From Firmicutes bacterium UBA2595 (GTDB taxonomy: Bacteria > Bacillota > Thermincolia > Thermincolales > UBA2595), in assembly GCA_002339745.1 (NCBI GenBank), contig DDKP01000047.1, positions 1,720 through 8,965 on the forward strand: a stretch of 7,246 nucleotides of DNA, written 5' to 3'. A program made the translations under genes and the position numbers. Of this stretch, positions 6,442 through 7,246 are shown in pieces. Position 1 is the stretch's first letter. The number at the start of each line of letters is the position of its first letter. A model generated the notes under the pieces. That model saw only the letters and a program-made list of their open reading frames with translations, did not search any database and had not been told where the DNA came from.

Positions 6442-6480
6442 GGTTTGCCCCATAAGTAACTGGGACAGCCTTTCTTTTTT
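6442..6480 (+). terminator. Intrinsic terminator after dnaB
   Basis: An imperfect hairpin is followed directly by TTTCTTTTTT (6471-6480). The inner stem is CCCA (6449-6452) with TGGG (6461-6464) around an 8-base loop. The outer part pairs GGTT (6442-6445) with AGCC (6467-6470), including one G-U pair, with a small interior irregularity. A competing small hairpin ATGGG (6439-6443)/CCCAT (6449-6453) uses some of the same bases. The T-run right after the stem favours termination on the plus strand, ending the dnaB unit before the convergent flavodoxin gene. Confidence 0.7.
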
Positions 6481-6491
6481 ATGTCCGGGTC

Positions 6492-6971
6492 CTACGGAAG
6501 GCAGATTGTTTCTGCGAACTTTTCAATTTTTTCTTGGGACAGATCGGCGCTACTTTTTGTAATATCCTTAATCGTACGCATTATAAATTTATCAAATATG
6601 TTAAGTTTTTCATAGCAAATTTCGTATCCAAATACTTCTTTGACCCTGGCATGATTATACAATTCTTTAGGAAAAGCGCATTCAAGCTCTCTTGTCCTTA
6701 CCGGTTCCGGCTCGCCGGCGCAGATAAACAGCCCTACTCTTTTATGTAATAACAGCGGTAATTTGGCTTTAATATATTGTGTGAGCGCTTTTTGTATTTT
6801 GCCTTTGTATATCGATCCTCCGAGTATAATATTATCGTAGCCCTCAAGGTCCGGAGCCTTTTCTTTAGCAATGTTGACCAATAACACTTCACCGTGCATT
6901 TTTGATTTCAATATTGCCGCTGCTTTTTCGGTACAGCCGTATTTTGTGGCGTAGATTATTAAAGTTCTCAT
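6492..6971 (-). CDS. Flavodoxin-domain protein, HemG-like
   Basis: The 159-residue product is a single flavodoxin domain. The FMN phosphate loop is seen in the first strand-turn: MRTLIIYATKYGCTEKAA, with T-K-Y-G-C-T at 9-14 matching the TxxGxT pattern. It is followed by DNIILGGSIYKGKIQKAL (46-63) and VGLFICAGEP (79-88). The C-terminal DKFIMRTIKDITKSSADLS (127-145) resembles the HemG (menaquinone-dependent protoporphyrinogen oxidase) branch rather than short-chain electron-carrier flavodoxins. It should bind FMN and carry electrons in the cytosol or at the membrane face. With no haem genes nearby, I do not assign HemG. The ATG at 6971 follows AGGAGGA (6983-6977 on the minus strand). Codon use is more AT-rich than in dnaB. 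It is likely co-transcribed with the broken gene 51 bases upstream, and its promoter is probably outside the window. Confidence 0.85.
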   Translation of the reverse strand: MRTLIIYATKYGCTEKAAAILKSKMHGEVLLVNIAKEKAPDLEGYDNIILGGSIYKGKIQKALTQYIKAKLPLLLHKRVGLFICAGEPEPVRTRELECAFPKELYNHARVKEVFGYEICYEKLNIFDKFIMRTIKDITKSSADLSQEKIEKFAETICLP

Positions 6972-6993
6972 ACTTTTCCTCCTATACCTGACG

Positions 6994-7013
6994 GTATCCG
7001 GGCTCCCGGATAC
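6994..7013. repeat. Perfect palindrome in the flavodoxin leader
   Basis: Arms GTATCCGGG (6994-7002) and CCCGGATAC (7005-7013) are exact inverted repeats separated by CT. The element is strikingly GC-rich inside AT-rich sequence. On the minus strand it lies about 22 bases ahead of the flavodoxin ATG, between it and the broken upstream gene. On the plus strand it is followed by TTTTCATAATT. It could be a dimeric repressor operator, an mRNA hairpin controlling differential expression within the minus-strand transcript, or a plus-strand terminator. The pairing is certain; the role is not. Confidence 0.75.
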
Positions 7014-7022
7014 TTTTCATAA

Positions 7023-7228
7023 TTAAAACCAGGCTATAAATGCTAATATAAATGCAAAAAAGCTTACCGACATAAGTATTTTCCGTATATTTTTACCGTA
7101 TCGCCGCGAACTGATTTAAAATCATATTGCCCCGGCCCCTGATCCGAAAACACTCTATAGGCCGACGCAGTAAATGACAATACTATAAGGCAAATTACCA
7201 GAATGCTGATAGCGCTTTTAAACCTCAT
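7023..7228 (-). pseudogene. Remnant of a small membrane-protein gene (internal deletion and frame change)
   Basis: On the minus strand an ATG at 7228 follows a good ribosome binding site, AGGGAGGG (7243-7236), 7 bases away. It opens a 54-codon frame ending at a TAA at 7066-7064. The N-terminus has a hydrophobic segment (residues 7-23, ending TASA) and then YRVFSDQGPGQYDFKSV and RGDTVKIYGK. In the +1 frame, overlapping the end, the codons read ILMSVSFFAFILAFIAWF and stop at 7025-7023, a typical last membrane helix. From memory, a family of roughly 140-residue four-helix membrane proteins begins and ends like these two pieces, so about half the gene appears to be missing. The family recall is unverified. 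The alternative is a genuine 54-residue secreted or anchored peptide. It precedes the flavodoxin gene on the same strand and is probably in its transcript. Confidence 0.55.
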
Positions 7229-7246
7229 TGCAATACCCTCCCTTTG

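Noticed and set aside
6492..6971. Naming the flavodoxin hemG (protoporphyrinogen oxidase).
   Set aside because: The sequence is HemG-like, but flavodoxin-domain proteins of this type are common in anaerobes without haem synthesis and no haem gene is nearby.
7170..7196. TTGTCA and TATAGA on the minus strand inside the broken gene, as a flavodoxin promoter.
   Set aside because: The spacing is only about 15 bases and the -10 match is partial; chance occurrence in AT-rich sequence is likely.

Overview
The window looks like a housekeeping region from an anaerobic, endospore-forming member of the Firmicutes (Clostridia; the Desulfotomaculum/Pelotomaculum/Moorella type is my best guess). The evidence is the gene order S6 - SSB - S18 - (MazG-like, DUF2232) - L9 - LonC - DnaB, the strong AGGAGG-type ribosome binding sites, GTG starts, and a Lon-like protease of the kind confined to spore formers. 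This placement is inferred from gene content and was not checked by a search.

Positions 1-1146 hold a complete ribosomal/replication transcription unit. It starts with a near-consensus sigma-A promoter (17-45) and a structured 5' leader that includes a probable S6:S18-binding autoregulatory element (79-120). The genes rpsF (136-423), ssb (475-867) and rpsR (885-1115) follow, and a strong intrinsic terminator (1122-1150) closes the unit.

Positions 1302-6480 hold a second, tightly packed unit on the same strand: a small MazG-like protein, a multi-pass DUF2232 membrane protein, rplI (L9), a 651-residue Lon-like protease (lonC) and the replicative helicase gene dnaB. It ends at an imperfect intrinsic terminator (6442-6480). 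Gaps are short (a 3-base overlap, then 13, 14 and 32 bases), so co-transcription is likely. The c-di-AMP phosphodiesterase gene gdpP, which lies between yybS and rplI in Bacillus-type gene order, is not there.

Positions 6481-7246 are visibly more AT-rich and run on the minus strand. A HemG-like flavodoxin gene (6492-6971) is preceded by a sharp palindrome (6994-7013) and by the remains of a small membrane-protein gene (7023-7228). The two conserved-looking ends of that remnant lie in different frames with the middle missing. This stretch looks like accessory sequence convergent with the dnaB unit.

I found no CRISPR array, insertion sequence, tRNA or rRNA. No obviously new multi-gene system is present. 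The best leads are the decayed gene at the right edge, the palindrome next to it, the r-protein leader, and the LonC protease embedded in a translation/replication operon.
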